The notes below the pieces were generated by a model that saw only the letters and a list, made by a program, of their open reading frames with translations, did not search any database and had not been told where the DNA came from. Below are positions 53,500 to 64,000 of a DNA stretch of 64,000 nucleotides, piece after piece. Position 1 is the first letter of the stretch, and every line of letters starts with the position of its first letter. Source of the DNA: Bathynomus jamesi (lineage: Eukaryota > Arthropoda > Malacostraca > Isopoda > Cirolanidae); NCBI GenBank assembly GCA_023014485.1, contig JAJOZX010000945.1, positions 124,001 to 188,000 of the forward strand, given 5' to 3'. The position numbers and the translations under genes are program-made.

Positions 53500-53668
53500 T
53501 ACATTGTTTAACCTCCTTCGTGGGGTCCAAACCACGGGACACTACATAATCTGAAAGCAGAGAATGATCTCCACTCCCAACCACTAACCAGACCTAGTGT
53601 CGCTTAACTTCGCTGATCAACAGAAAGCGGTGTTACGACTTTGGCCACGATGTAGTCCACTGTATTTA
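53500..53668 (-). repeat. 5S-rRNA-derived SINE, copy 2
   Basis: Minus strand: TACATCGTGGCCAAAGTCGT, AACACCGCTTTCTGTTGATC, AGCGAAGTTAAGCGACACTA and GTTGGGAGTGGAGATC, then the same non-5S tail as copy 1 (GTGTCCCGTGGTTTGGACC) ending GGTTAAACA. More diverged than copy 1. Confidence 0.7.
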
Positions 53669-54039
53669 TATAAGAGTACTAGGACAGTAAGAGAAATTGG
53701 GATGTTTGCTGAGGAAAAAATTTTTTCGATAACTAACAACGATTATATGTCACAGTTATGAAAGAAGTCATAAGTCAAAAGGAGTCAGTATTTAAACATA
53801 GCAATGATAATAATTTCCGTTGGTCACTGTGTTAAAATGAAGTAATATTGAAAGGAAAACAATGGAATACAAAGGACACCAAAAAGCAACAGACTAGCTG
53901 GTTCCTTTGGGTCTCTGTTTTAGAAGGAAGGTTAAAATATGTAATAAAATTTAAAGACAAGTGAAAGTTTTAAAGCAAAGCAAAGAGGTTGAAAGGAAAG
54001 AAAGAAATTTAAAGATAAAATGAAAATCTTGAAGTACAG
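53669..54039. other. spacer, nothing recognised
   Basis: AT-rich and A-rich on the plus strand; may be LINE 3' UTR. Confidence 0.35.
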
Positions 54040-55165
54040 AAGAGTGAATCCGACTGAAAATTTTACAATACTTATATGCGGTAACAAATGCTTCCAACTG
54101 GGGGTTCAAAGCAAGATAAGCATCAAGTCTCTTTTTAACTTAAAGGACTCGATCGAATTGCTTTGAACTAAAGTGGCTGGCAATCCATTCCACAAATTAA
54201 CTATAGAAATTAACTCTATTAACTTGAAGAAGAAATGTTTAGCTTCATTAGAATTAAAATGTTTACCCATTAATTTGAGACCATTACCGTGAGTTATATT
54301 TCTGAAGCATTTCTGAAGGTGAAATATTTTTTGGCGTCGACATTATCAAAAGCTTTCAATAATTTTAAGTACCTGGCTTACATCTTCTCGAATACGCTTT
54401 TATAAAGGTGAGGATAAATTTAACGCTTGTAAACGGGCAGCGTATGATTTGTTTGTAAGTGTAGGACTCATCTTAGTAGCCCGTCACTGCACTATCTCCA
54501 TGTCCTATCGTAAATATGGGGTTCAGAACTGAACGCAGTATTGCAGGTGGAGTTGTACTAAGGAATTATATAATGTTAGCATCGTTTTCTCCGACTTAAA
54601 TTCAAATGATCTGAGATTTCTAAGATTCTGTTTGCTTTTATAACCGCTTCGATACATTGCTTACTCGGTTTAATAGTGTCAGCAAAAATAATACCAAAAT
54701 CTTTCTCTTCCGTAACACTCGTTATTGTCTTGTTTCACATAAAATATTTTAACATTGTTTCAACTGATATGCAACGTTTTGCACTTATTTATACTATAGT
54801 TCATTTGCCAAATTTCTGCCCATTCGAGTAATTTATTAATATCTTCTTGAATCCGCAAACGTTCTTCCGCTGATCTCGTTCGTCCCCCTAGTTTGGCATC
54901 ATCCTCCAATTTTGAAATTATATTCTTAATTCCTATGTCGATATCATTGATATAAATAATAAAAATAACTGGTTCCAGAACTGATCCCTGAAGCACGCCG
55001 CTAGTTACATTTTTCCAGTTGACGCTTTACCATTTATGACCACTTTTTGTTTACGTCCACTAAGTAAGTTTTTTATCCACATTCGACGGCAAGCCCAGAC
55101 AAATGGAATGCCACACTTATCAAAAACTGCAAGAATTAAATCGTTAAGCCACTACCTACTGTATA
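54040..55165 (-). pseudogene. CR1-like LINE, 3' part of reverse transcriptase
   Basis: Minus strand: the RT from LQGSVLEPVIFIIYINDIDI through KLEDDAKLGGRTRSAEERL (the FADD box reads LEDD), WAEIWQMNYSINKCKTLHIS, and C-terminal sequence to about 54060 with NGLPATLV- and SIESFK-like pieces. Stops and shifts throughout. It meets another LINE fragment of opposite orientation at about 55165. Confidence 0.7.
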
Positions 55166-55169
55166 TTGA

Positions 55170-55885
55170 ATATGGAGACGATCACCAGGCACGGAAGAAA
55201 TACCAAGTATCATGAAAAGAGCGAACATTGTTCCAGAATATAAACGAGGAGATCGATCCGAAGACAAAAACTATAGGCCAGTTTCGCTTATATCTTATCT
55301 CACCAAAATATTTGAAAGAATAGTGAAAGGAAAATTGGATGACGTTTTGGAAACTCGGGAAAAATTAAATGATAACCAACACGGATTCCGGTCAAGAAGA
55401 CATGCCACTATAACAACATTACTGATGCACTTGAAAATAATGAAAACTATGATATAATATGCACAGACTTTGCCAAGGCGCTCGACAAGTGTGACCATGG
55501 AATCATAGCACATAAACTGAAATATATAAGAATAACAGGAAAATAGGTATACAATTTCCATAGTCAGAGGCAGCAAGTCGTTACAGTTCAAGGAATATCT
55601 TCATCAGAGTCAGAGGTCCTTAGCTCAGTCTCACAAGGAACAGTATTACTTTCATTTTTCTTCATAATCATGCTAACTGATATAGCTGAGGAAGTTATAG
55701 TGACAGCACAAAAACATTCTTTGCCGATGACAAAAATTAGCAGAAAAATAAGAAACCCAGAAGATAGAGGATCTCTAAAAACACTCTGAACAGAATCTAT
55801 ATTTGGTCTGAAGGCAATAATATGAAATTTAACGCTGATAATTTTCAACTATTAAGGTACAAAATCCCTGAGGATAGGGGTTTTA
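55170..55885 (+). pseudogene. CR1/L2-like LINE fragment, reverse transcriptase fingers and palm
   Basis: ANIVPEYKRGDRSEDKNYRP, VSLISYLTKIFERIVKGKLD, NDNQHGFRSRRHATITTLL, then [20 protein letters not shown] (motif A) and SSVSQGTVLLSFFFIIMLTD. The same subfamily as the element at 36.7 kb, more decayed. The active-site box is lost in a shift. 55890-56150 holds no recognisable feature apart from a GTGTCGTAAAAAGCGAGTAA word. Confidence 0.7.
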
Positions 55886-56149
55886 AAGAATTCTTCCCAC
55901 GTGGTCCTAGCGTGTCGTAAAAAGCGAGTAAAAATAAGGGGAGGGTGCGGGAGGCTGGAAACCCCTCCCACCTGTGTGTAACTTTCCACAAACAGGGACG
56001 GTCAGAGAAGGGGGACAGTGGGGGCTTTCTAGCGACGGCTCAGGCTTAGGTGTCTGAATGTGGGTGGATGTGGTCAGGATGATAAGAAGGGAGAGATTGG
56101 TGCTCTGTTTCATGAGGGAGGCTTGGAGGTCCTGTCCTTAGCAGTATAC

Positions 56150-57130
56150 CCGCAAAATGGACGAGTGCATTGCAATTCCAAATGTTGATCAGTGTTGCAA
56201 AGGGGGGATGTTGCAAGAGGTTATGCAACAAAGGAAGGGGTCTAGCAACAAGTCAATGCTGTAAAGCGGATGGGGGTATGTGACAAGGGGGAGGGGTTAT
56301 CCCCCACGCTGCAATGAAGGAGAAGGGGACTGAGGGAGTCCACCTAACCTCTTTGGAGGAGAAGATGGGACGGCTTCACCCACGAAAGGGGTATACCCAA
56401 CTTAAGAGAGAGAGAGAGGAAGAGAGAGAGGAAGAGACCATCCAGCTTCTGCGAGAGGCAAAACTTCAATGAGAGATCATGGTAGCAACACTTCAATTAG
56501 AACTCGAAATCCGCCAGTTGGCATAGAAGCCAGTTGGCTTAGAAGGCTTAATCTGGCTTAAAAGGCGTAATTGGTTTCTTCAGGTGAACATTATTAGGGT
56601 TGAGTTGCCAGATTGCGCAATTTATTTAATTAAAGCATATATTCTCGACAGTTGGCTTAGAAATCTGCCAGTTGGCATAATCCGTCACTTGGTTTAATCC
56701 GCCAGTTGGCTTAACCCGCCAGTTCACTTAGAAGACCTGGAAGGCAGATGTATGTGTATATATTAATTAACTTTTCAGCTGCCATATTGCGCTATTCCGA
56801 TATTCTTGACAGTTGGCTTAGAAATCCGTCAGTCGGTTTAGAAGGCGTACCCAGCCATTTGGTGTACATATAATTAAATAATGGTATCGTTATATTTACA
56901 ACCAATATAATTAAATAAAACCACCATTACATCATTCTGTTTATTTAGAAGAATTATTGGATTCAATTTCATGAAATATATAAAAAATAAATACACATTC
57001 CTATACAAACGAGGAATATATGCAGTAAAAATTAATAATAATATAAGAAATACGAACGATAGAATATATATATAATCAAAAAATAAAATAAAAAATAATA
57101 ATATAAATACAAAACGATGGAGTATAATCA
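56150..57130. repeat. left-end repeat block of the second Polinton copy
   Basis: Same words as 1323-2276 (CAAATGTTGATCAGTGTTGC; CCAGTTGGCTTAGAAGG; GAGTTGCCAGATTGCGC). A purine-rich (GAGA)n stretch lies at 56406-56440. Confidence 0.6.
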
Positions 57131-57226
57131 TCAATATATTAGTAGAGGAATATATATGTGTATATATACAATTATATTAAATAATTAAATATACTGAAAA
57201 TAAATATACATCAAAATACATTCACT

Positions 57227-58310
57227 TTATGTTCTACTGCGCTTAACTAAAACACTAAACTCGCACGTAATCGAGTCTACAGTCACATCATTATTGCTTT
57301 GCACTACGCAATAAATACGATTTAACATTATTTCACCGCTCAAGTTATAGGGATACCTATACTCGATGTAAATGGCCTTCATATCGTTCAATACTATTTT
57401 TGTGCCCACTTTACATTCGGTTGGCAAGTCATCTTTAAACACGGCTAGAATACATTCAGAAGCACGCAAAAAGAGGTCATCGTTAGCCACCACATCATTA
57501 TTAAGTACAAGTTTATAAACACTCCTTTCCAATCGAGCGTTTTTTCTTACCGACTCGAGCAATTCAATCGTGAACTCTTCTTCACAATGCATAGCAGCAA
57601 TTTAAATAATCTAAGTCTTAACGACAGCTGCTCAATATATAGAGGTACAATTCTTCAGGGTGAACAATGTAGGCGAGCTCTGCCCTTTACCGCTCAAGTC
57701 CTTTGTACCAAAGTTCATGATATTTCGAAGAGTCTAAACCTTTTAAATAAGCATCCAGCTCTAGACCATTCTCGCCTTGTTCATTCCTACATTTGATAAA
57801 CCCATCGTGCAGAGCGGTGTATGCGTATTCAAGTACCGTGGCAAAATAGATCATATCCATAACACACGCGTCTAATTTTGGCTTCAGCTTGCGGAATCCG
57901 ACGATTTCAAACATTCTGTCGAGGATGAATCGGTTTCGAGTGGAGTCAAGAACGTTATTATCAGATGCATTCTTCCACATCAGTCGTATATCAATGCATG
58001 GCTGGTCGTTATTTATACACAACGTACAAACAACGGCATATGAGGGGGCATCACTAATCTGTTCTCTGCTTGTACCTACACCTGCAGGTATTTTATAACG
58101 ATCCTCACCCCACTTCTCAACTATCACGAAGACTCTATTCATCTCCTCAACACTTAAATGAATAACATTACGTTTACCAGAGATTGCTTGTCTACAAGTC
58201 GTTTCAAGTACATAGTTAATGGCACCAGTTTCACGCCTGAACCCGCGCAATGACTTCGTCACAGACACATCGTACACGGCATTGAGAATGCTTCTCAAAG
58301 GAAGTTCCAT
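57227..58310 (-). pseudogene. Polinton gene X, unrecognised protein (copy B)
   Basis: Open from ATG 58310 for 208 codons to a TAG/TAA near 57687 (MELPLRSILNAVYDVSVTKS, VFVIVEKWGEDRYKIP, CIDIRLMWKNASDNN, RFILDRMFEIVGFRKLKP), then stops in a short stretch where copy A still reads through, then open again from 57592 to 57227 (FTIELLESVRKNARLERSVY, LPTECKVGTKIVLNDMKAIY). Comparing the copies shows that the two open parts belong to one gene of about 350 codons. No domain recognised. Upstream, GGGTGGGCGGATTGG (58361) combines GC-box and CCAAT words. Confidence 0.65.
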
Positions 58311-58632
58311 CGTATTCGAGGAGTGCACGTCCTGTTGGTTCAAGCTCTGAGATGATTATCAGCCACGGGTGGGCGGATTGGCTCGACGGGAGGAAGTGAG
58401 TCACACCATAAACTGTTGTATCGTGTACGGGTTTGTTCTAGCATGAATTACGCGAGTACTTGTAGCCATTATGCGGGGCAATTTTCCGACACATAGGGTA
58501 ATTTCAGTTTTAATGTTTTATAGGAATGCGCCCTAGACGTTCATTTTCTCCACACATTAACAATCCGGTGCACTCTTTGAGAGAAACATGTGACCGTATT
58601 TATCCTTTTTGTTTAACAATCGATACTCGTCT

Positions 58633-59128
58633 CTAAACTCTATTTAAAACTCCCACAACCTCACTGCGAACCTCGTCATGATATATATGAATGTAGTGGT
58701 AAAAGTACGTTAGCTTGTCCATGATGAAATGGTTTACATTCTCAGCCGCAGGGTACGCGTATTCGGTATGATGCTGCATGACATAATACCGCCTGTCACA
58801 CCACTCATCAACAAGACTCATTAACCATATCCGTTGCATCTCCCCTGCACGCATTGTTTCTTTCACATCACAGTATATGTACGCTTTTATATAGTTTAGC
58901 ACTACAACGTAGTCCATTACATCGTTTGTGCCGCGAAATCCGGCAATGCTCTCGCCAGAATATTCATAGAGTATTTGAACATCTTGTTCCTCAAGCTTCA
59001 CGCGATTCAATGTGCCTTAAAAGTTTCAAAGGAGGTGGGTCAAGGCCGTCTTTCAGTATTCACCAAATCTTCCGAATTTACCGAATAACACTTCATAAAC
59101 GTCGAACACGCAATATCAAATGTAGCCA
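58633..59128 (-). pseudogene. Polinton gene Y, unrecognised protein (copy B)
   Basis: ATG 59128 gives MATFDIACSTFMKCYS, broken by TGA near 59035; the frame resumes as KLEEQDVQILYEYSGES, YVVVLNYIKAYIYCDVKE, LMSLVDEWCDRRYYVMQHH and IYHDEVRSEVV. 48 of the first 60 recognisable residues have a like counterpart in copy A by eye. Function unknown. A CAGTGGGCGGAGCTT motif lies 130 bp upstream (59258-59272). Confidence 0.6.
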
Positions 59129-59257
59129 TCACTCTTTTTCGTCTACGTGAGAAAATACACTTCTGAGATCCAGGGCTTGCGGAGGTCAACTGAGCACGCC
59201 GGGGTAGAGGTATGCCCAGGTAGTAGCAGGAGTCACGTGACCCTTTGATTGAGCTTA

Positions 59258-59272
59258 CAGTGGGCGGAGCTT
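59258..59272 (-). promoter_or_regulatory. GC-box motif upstream of gene Y (copy B)
   Basis: CAGTGGGCGGAGCTT, as at 11887. A CACGTGACC E-box-like word lies 20 bp further upstream of the gene start side. Confidence 0.4.
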
Positions 59273-59399
59273 AGGACTGTACATACGCTGGCACACAAAG
59301 GAGAAAATGAAACTCTAATTGAAACAAATATACGTAATAAATAAACATATCGTTAACAATAGACATTTATATATATACACAAAACAATCAAGGATTAAG

Positions 59400-60033
59400 T
59401 TATCCAAAGGGTACGGTATCATAGGTACCAGGCACCTGGTAACTTTTCCTATAGGTGTTACGGCATACCTTCTTGCCCCTAAATTCCTTCACGCCCCCCA
59501 GTTTCTGCGCACGAAAATTGTGGATCCCCACAGTCAGTTGGGGTGGCTGGTCGCCCTCATCTTCCAAGCACACTAGAAGCTTCAACGAGTCAAAGTTAAC
59601 GACTCGTTGGTTCGCATGGTTAAGCGTGATACCCTTAGCCTTCACGATATATTTCATATCTTCCCCCACCCTCACCCGCACCCCATAAGTTTTAGACCCT
59701 GTTCATACAAAGGAGTCAGCGTATGCACCATCACCATACTCATCCTTGATCTCGTCAGTCAACTCTCTGAGGAATTCCCAATAGGCAGCATTTATTCACC
59801 CTCCCTCTCTGTGAATATTACGCTATCTGTGTCAGCGTACAGCACCCTCCGCCCAAGAGAGTGCAGTAGTCCCCAAAGCTTGATGCGGGCGTATGCCGTT
59901 GTGAAGTTGGCTACAGGTATGTTTGTAACCCGTGAGATATCTGTGGCAATTCGGTATTGTTGTACTTTATTATGTAAGTATTACCTACATTCACGATCTC
60001 CATCACCTCTTTAACGGGAGCGTTGGCATAATC
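59400..60033 (-). pseudogene. polB: Polinton DNA polymerase B C-terminus (copy B)
   Basis: C-terminal 94 codons open to 59400 (KAKGITLNHANQRVVNFDSL, the post-palm motif of Polinton polymerases, and QLTVGIHNFRAQKLG). Upstream, after a frame change at about 59690, motif C reads YADTDSVIF at about 59835, intact here but mutated in copy A. The sequence is cut at about 60033, so motifs A and B are absent. Confidence 0.8.
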
Positions 60034-60372
60034 CCATGGTGACCAACACGTGGCGCATTCGCCAAATGTGGCGCACTGGCCTTTCGAAGTTGGCGCATCA
60101 TGCTCTTAGAAAAATTGTGTAAAAATTTCTTTAAAACTATATTACTGGTATAGAATTCCTTTATCATCGGTTTCTTAGTAGAGTCAATAGACCATTTGGA
60201 AAAATGAATTTGACATAGTTATATTACAAATTTGTCACTTATTTTAACGTGATACATGAATAATACAATTAAATACATGATTATAAATATGTTTATTATT
60301 TATTAACTTTTAGATTTTGCATACAATCTTGCGTCTGGCATTGGCATCTAATATACTATTTCAGAAATGAAG

Positions 60373-60419
<47 letters not shown>

Positions 60420-61541
60420 ACAGTTTTTTTGCGCACACCTACAGGTCGCTACCATTGGTGTAGAACAATGCGGTTTTCACCATTCGATGCGTCTTTCTAT
60501 TGTGCAGTGCCCATGCTAAAAAAATTCCCTAACATAATTCCTTCCCCCCCTTTAACGGGTACAGTTCTTCCCTTGGCTGTACACGCATTTTTTGAATTTT
60601 TCATTTTTAATCATAATTTTGGCACAAAATAAGTCAATATTTACTAAACATTTAATATCATTCGATTCACAAAAGATTTATTTATCGATTCAGTTTAAAA
60701 AGTATATATTTTAAAAATTCATAAAGTACTTTTTACAAAAAACTAAAAACAAACATGCATTTTAAAAATTCAATGATTTTTATACAAAATATTTTGATAT
60801 TTGTTATAATTTTAACATTTTTCGATTCACAAGATTTCTTTATCGATTCAATACAAAAAATTACATAATTAAAACGGGCAATTTAAATAAACACGAGTTT
60901 AAAGTTAAACGAGCCACACTCGAAATTATTTACCGTGACTTTTGTGCGTTTTATTACTGTGGCTTTTGTACAAATAATTTTACGTATACACAAACATTTT
61001 GATAGGATATTGATTTATCATTCTATTTTTTAGTTGTCATAGAAATACGTTAATTAAGTTATCTGATTAGATGCGCTTTTATAGTTGAAGATCATTTTTA
61101 GAAAATTATTTATTTTCCCCACTTTAAAATATTAAAAAATTTCTATTAGGTATCCTAATATCATTATGCCTGTCGCTCTAAGTAAGAAAATAGCAATTAT
61201 TTTCCATTTTATGAAAATTTCGGACCCCCTAGGCCTACAAAACCAATTTTCCCCTTTTCTTTATCAAAAATTGTTGATTTTCGGAAGTCTTTCGGTTATA
61301 AATTTGTACCAGTCTATTGTTTATCTATAATAATAATAATAATGATAAAAAGACGTGTGTGTGTGTGTGTGTGTGTTCCAGCCATCAGCCATAACTCCAA
61401 AATGGAAGCAGTTACAAACATGAAACGTCACACACATATTGATTAGGTCCCGAGGTTGTGCACGTGGGTGTTAATAAATTAAATAATTAATTTTAAAACA
61501 TTAAATGACGTCAGCAAGATCATTACGAAACCTATGGTAAA
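60034..61541. other. AT-rich spacer with microsatellites
   Basis: GTGACCAACACGTGGCGCAT with GTGGCGCACTGGCC (60037-60080) resembles a hAT terminal region but has no partner. (TA)n at 60378-60416 and (GT)n at 61352-61374. No frame supported. Confidence 0.4.
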
Positions 61542-62179
61542 ATTATTGAATACCCGGTTAGGTTCACTGAATGCCAGGTTAGGTCATCTGTACGCCCTTG
61601 ACGATTGGTTAGGTTAAGTCGTGATATTTTCGTTGGCTTTAACGAAAATATCATGACTTAACCTAACCAATCGTCAAGGGTGTACAATTAACCTAACCGG
61701 GCATTCAATAACGTACCCGGGCATTCACTTAATCTAATCGGGCATTCAGTTGACCTAACCGGCCATTTAATTAACCTAACCAGGCATTCAGTTTACCTAA
61801 CTGGGCATATATATATATATATATATATAGCGTTCAACATCCACCCCGGCAACGCCGGGTCGCTCCGCTATTATTGAATACCCGGTTAGGTTCATTGAAT
61901 GCCAGGTTAGGTCATCTGTACGCCCTTGACGATTGGTTAGGTTAAGTCGTGATATTTTCGTTGGTTTTAACGAAAATATCATGACTTAACCTAACCAATC
62001 GTCAAGGGTGTACAATTAACCTAACCAGGCATTCAATTAACGTACCCGAGCATTCAATTAATCTAATCGGGCATTCAGTTGACCTAACTGGGCATTCAAT
62101 TAACCTAACCGGGCATTCAGTTTACCTAACCGGGCATATATATATATAGCGTTCAACATCCACCCCGGCAACGCTATTG
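61542..62179. repeat. tandem duplication of a 328-bp fold-back block
   Basis: 61542-61869 and 61870-62179 are direct copies. Each holds an inverted pair around GATATTTTCGTTGG ... AACGAAAATATCATGACTTA with TAACCTAACCAATCGTCAAGG, then four or five GGGCATTCA(A/G)TTxACCTAA units, a short (TA)n and GCGTTCAACATCCACCCC. Confidence 0.85.
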
Positions 62180-62217
62180 ATGCACTCGCAACAATGAAAA
62201 CTATGATTTGGCGTGCC

Positions 62218-62423
62218 GCAGGGCCCCCAATTACTGTCGGTTCAGTTATTTGGTCAATAAAACTATAGAAATGAACGCAGTCATGAAAATCTTAAGCTTC
62301 AAATCCGAGCTCATTGTATTAAGATTTGTGAAGCTTTAGATTTTCATGGCTGCGTTCTTTTCTGTAGTTTTATTGAATGAATAATTGGTTTGCCAGTAAC
62401 TGGAAGGCCGCAGGCACCCCAAT
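62218..62423. mobile_element. fold-back element, imperfect
   Basis: Arms share CAATAAAACTATAGAAATGA, ACGCAG and CATGAAAATCT on the left with their inverse at 62337-62385; outer words GGGCCCCCAATTACTG and GGCACCCCAATTACTG. Confidence 0.6.
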
Positions 62424-62689
62424 TACTGAGGCCCAAGGTGAGAGGAATAGGAATGATATCCAGATAAAGGGCTACTGATGTTCAAATTAAAATACGCCGT
62501 AGGCCCACAATCCAGCCGAAGCACCGCAGATCGAGCAAAATCGGCGCGTAGCGTATAAAATATAAAGAATAAATGTAAATTATGGTACGAAGTGGCATCG
62601 TTTTATAAATGTTTACTCCATGTCAGTCAGTTAGAGCGATCATAGATTTAGTATTTCATATTGATTACCCATCACAATATACGGCAAAA
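62424..62689. other. spacer before the hAT transposase
   Basis: No feature supported. Confidence 0.4.
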
Positions 62690-64000
62690 TGAGCAGAAGA
62701 AAGGCTATTACTGACAGTAACCGTGAATTTAACGAGCAATGGGAAATTCAATTTCTATTTATTATGGGACCTTCCTGAAAACCATTGTGCATTGTTTGTG
62801 GAAATACTCTGTCACATAATAGGAGACATGATCTTCATAGACATTATACGGCACAGCATAAGACGGAAATAGAAGAAAAATTAAAGCTAGTGCTAGGATC
62901 TGAGGAACGCAAAGATTATTTAAATAAGATGAAAGAAAAAAAGAAAAAATGCAAAATTATTTTATGAAAAGAAGTTGTGAAAGTTCAGCAATGACAGCAG
63001 CATCATACGAAATAGCCATTTACTGATGGCGAAGAAATTGTTAAGCCTTGCCTAGAAATATTCGGCAGACGTCTTGGTGATCAGAATGTAGAAAGAAAAG
63101 TTGGTGAACTTACACTCTCAAAGCAGACAATAACGAGACGTATTGAAGATCTCTCTACCGATGTATCTGATCAATTAAAAGTTCACGCCTATGCTTGCAC
63201 CTTTTTTTTAATTGCATTAGACGGAGCTCCTTCAATGGTCGATAAAATTGTTGGCACCACAACTTTGCTTGAAAAGTTTTTAAATCGTCCTTTACTGAAA
63301 TATCACTGTATTATACATCAAGATTCATTGTGTGGGTAAACTTTAAATCATCAGGGTGTTATGTCAACAGTAGTAAAATGAGTGAATAAAATTAGAGCAG
63401 GAGGATTATACCGACGAGAATTCAGAGAATATTGTGATATGCTAGAGTTGGAATATGGTGATCTCATTCTTCATTATGATGTGCGTTGGCTCTCCAGAGG
63501 ACAGGTTCTGAACAGGTTCTGGCAATTAAAAGACAGTGTTTTTCATTTCTTAGAAGAGAAAAATGAGTTACCTCAGGAAAGGGCGCTCTTATGTGACAAT
63601 GAGTGGGTATTTGATTTGGCATTTCTAGTTGATATGACCGGTCATCTCAATAACTTAAATTTGAAACTACATGTAGCAACAGATTGTTTGCTAACCTAGT
63701 GAATGATATTAATACATTTAGAATGAAATTAACACTGTTGGTTTTCTAATTAGAAACCGAAAATTTAGACCATTTTGAGCATCTAAAAATGCAGAGCGAA
63801 AACAATGATAGTGAAATTGATTTATGAAAATATATTGCGAAAATAAAATTAATGCAAGATTCATTTGAAGCTCGTTTTAGTGAATTTGCCAAAGAGGAAA
63901 ATAACATCGGTATTTATCAACCCATTTGCCATTACTGAACAAAAAATCAGCGACTTGCATACTAGTATACAGATGGAAGTTATTGATTTAAAAACAAATT
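62690..64000 (+). pseudogene. hAT transposase (ZBED/GTF2IRD2-like), broken, runs off the window
   Basis: Begins MSRRKAITDSNREFNEQWEI at 62690 and, behind a TGA, a zinc finger LCIVCGNTLSHNRRHDLHRH followed by YTAQH. A lysine-rich segment, stops and a frameshift follow, then KQTITRRIEDLSTDVSDQLK. FFLIALD is joined directly to GAPSMVDKIVG; in intact relatives about 100 residues with catalytic Asp lie between these two motifs, so they have been deleted. YHCIIHQDSLCG and LHYDVRWLSRGQVLNRFWQL are typical of this hAT branch. It continues with further stops to the window end; the C-terminal dimerisation region is not included. Confidence 0.75.

Larger units (their letters stand above)
56150..60033. 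mobile_element. second, truncated Polinton copy (left end only)
   Basis: Parallel to 1323-2280 plus 9489-12540 of the first Polinton, without the solo LTR: left repeat block, genes X and Y, spacer and polymerase C-terminus in the same order and orientation. It stops at about 60033, where the polymerase sequence breaks off before motif B. Overall it is less damaged than the first copy in X and in motif C. Confidence 0.8.

Noticed and set aside
60037..60080. Left end of the hAT element whose transposase begins at 62690
   Set aside because: The words resemble hAT termini, but 2.6 kb of unrelated sequence with fold-back elements lies between and no right end is in the window.

Overview
The window reads as an AT-rich, gene-poor piece of an arthropod nuclear genome. 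Reasons: spliced genes with GT-AG introns, TATA-box promoters and AATAAA signals, TAACC/TTAGG-rich fold-back elements, mariner, hAT, MULE-like, CACTA-like and CR1-like transposons, SINEs, many (TA)n tracts, and no bacterial gene organisation. Only one short exon (minus strand, about 53.19-53.42 kb) looks like an ordinary host gene.

Region 1, about 1.3-39.5 kb, is one Polinton/Maverick (virus-like DNA transposon) of roughly 14 kb, blown up to 38 kb by later insertions. On its minus strand lie protein-primed DNA polymerase B (pieces at 27.6-29.1, 17.7-18.6 and 12.07-13.33 kb), two unrecognised genes here called Y and X (11.2-11.8 and 9.8-10.9 kb), and at the far right a small spliced acidic-protein gene with a clear TATA/CCAAT/GC-box promoter (39.08 to 34.92 kb). 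On its plus strand lies a compact block: packaging ATPase, small basic protein, hypothetical protein, integrase with chromodomain, minor capsid (penton-like), small basic virion-type protein, major capsid and adenain-like protease. Most genes carry stops or frameshifts, so this copy is dead. Insertions in it: a solo LTR (2281-9484) that itself holds two CACTA-like transposons (3308-5749, 6386-9381); a CR1-like LINE (13.3-17.7 kb); a mariner remnant (18.6-19.1 kb); a complete non-coding LTR retrotransposon (19119-27603) with an interior of minisatellite arrays; and SINE, mariner and LINE copies inside the intron of the right-end gene.

Region 2, about 39.8-55.9 kb, is a transposon graveyard. 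A minus-strand LINE (40.6-46.7 kb) is split by several elements. The most striking is a 909-bp element (41329-42237) with 99-bp terminal inverted repeats and a 10-bp target duplication. It carries a capsid-like reading frame and a perfect CRESS-DNA-virus-type origin hairpin with TAGTATTAC in the loop. Further right are a mariner hairpin, two 5S-rRNA-derived SINEs, a MULE-like element with a 9-bp duplication, several fold-back elements sharing a palindromic core, and LINE fragments.

Region 3, about 56.1-60.0 kb, is a second copy of the left end of the Polinton, without the solo LTR, again with genes X, Y and the polymerase C-terminus. Region 4, 60.0-64.0 kb, holds microsatellites, a tandemly duplicated fold-back block and a broken hAT transposase that runs off the window.

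All identifications rest on reading motifs and comparing copies within the window; no database search was run.
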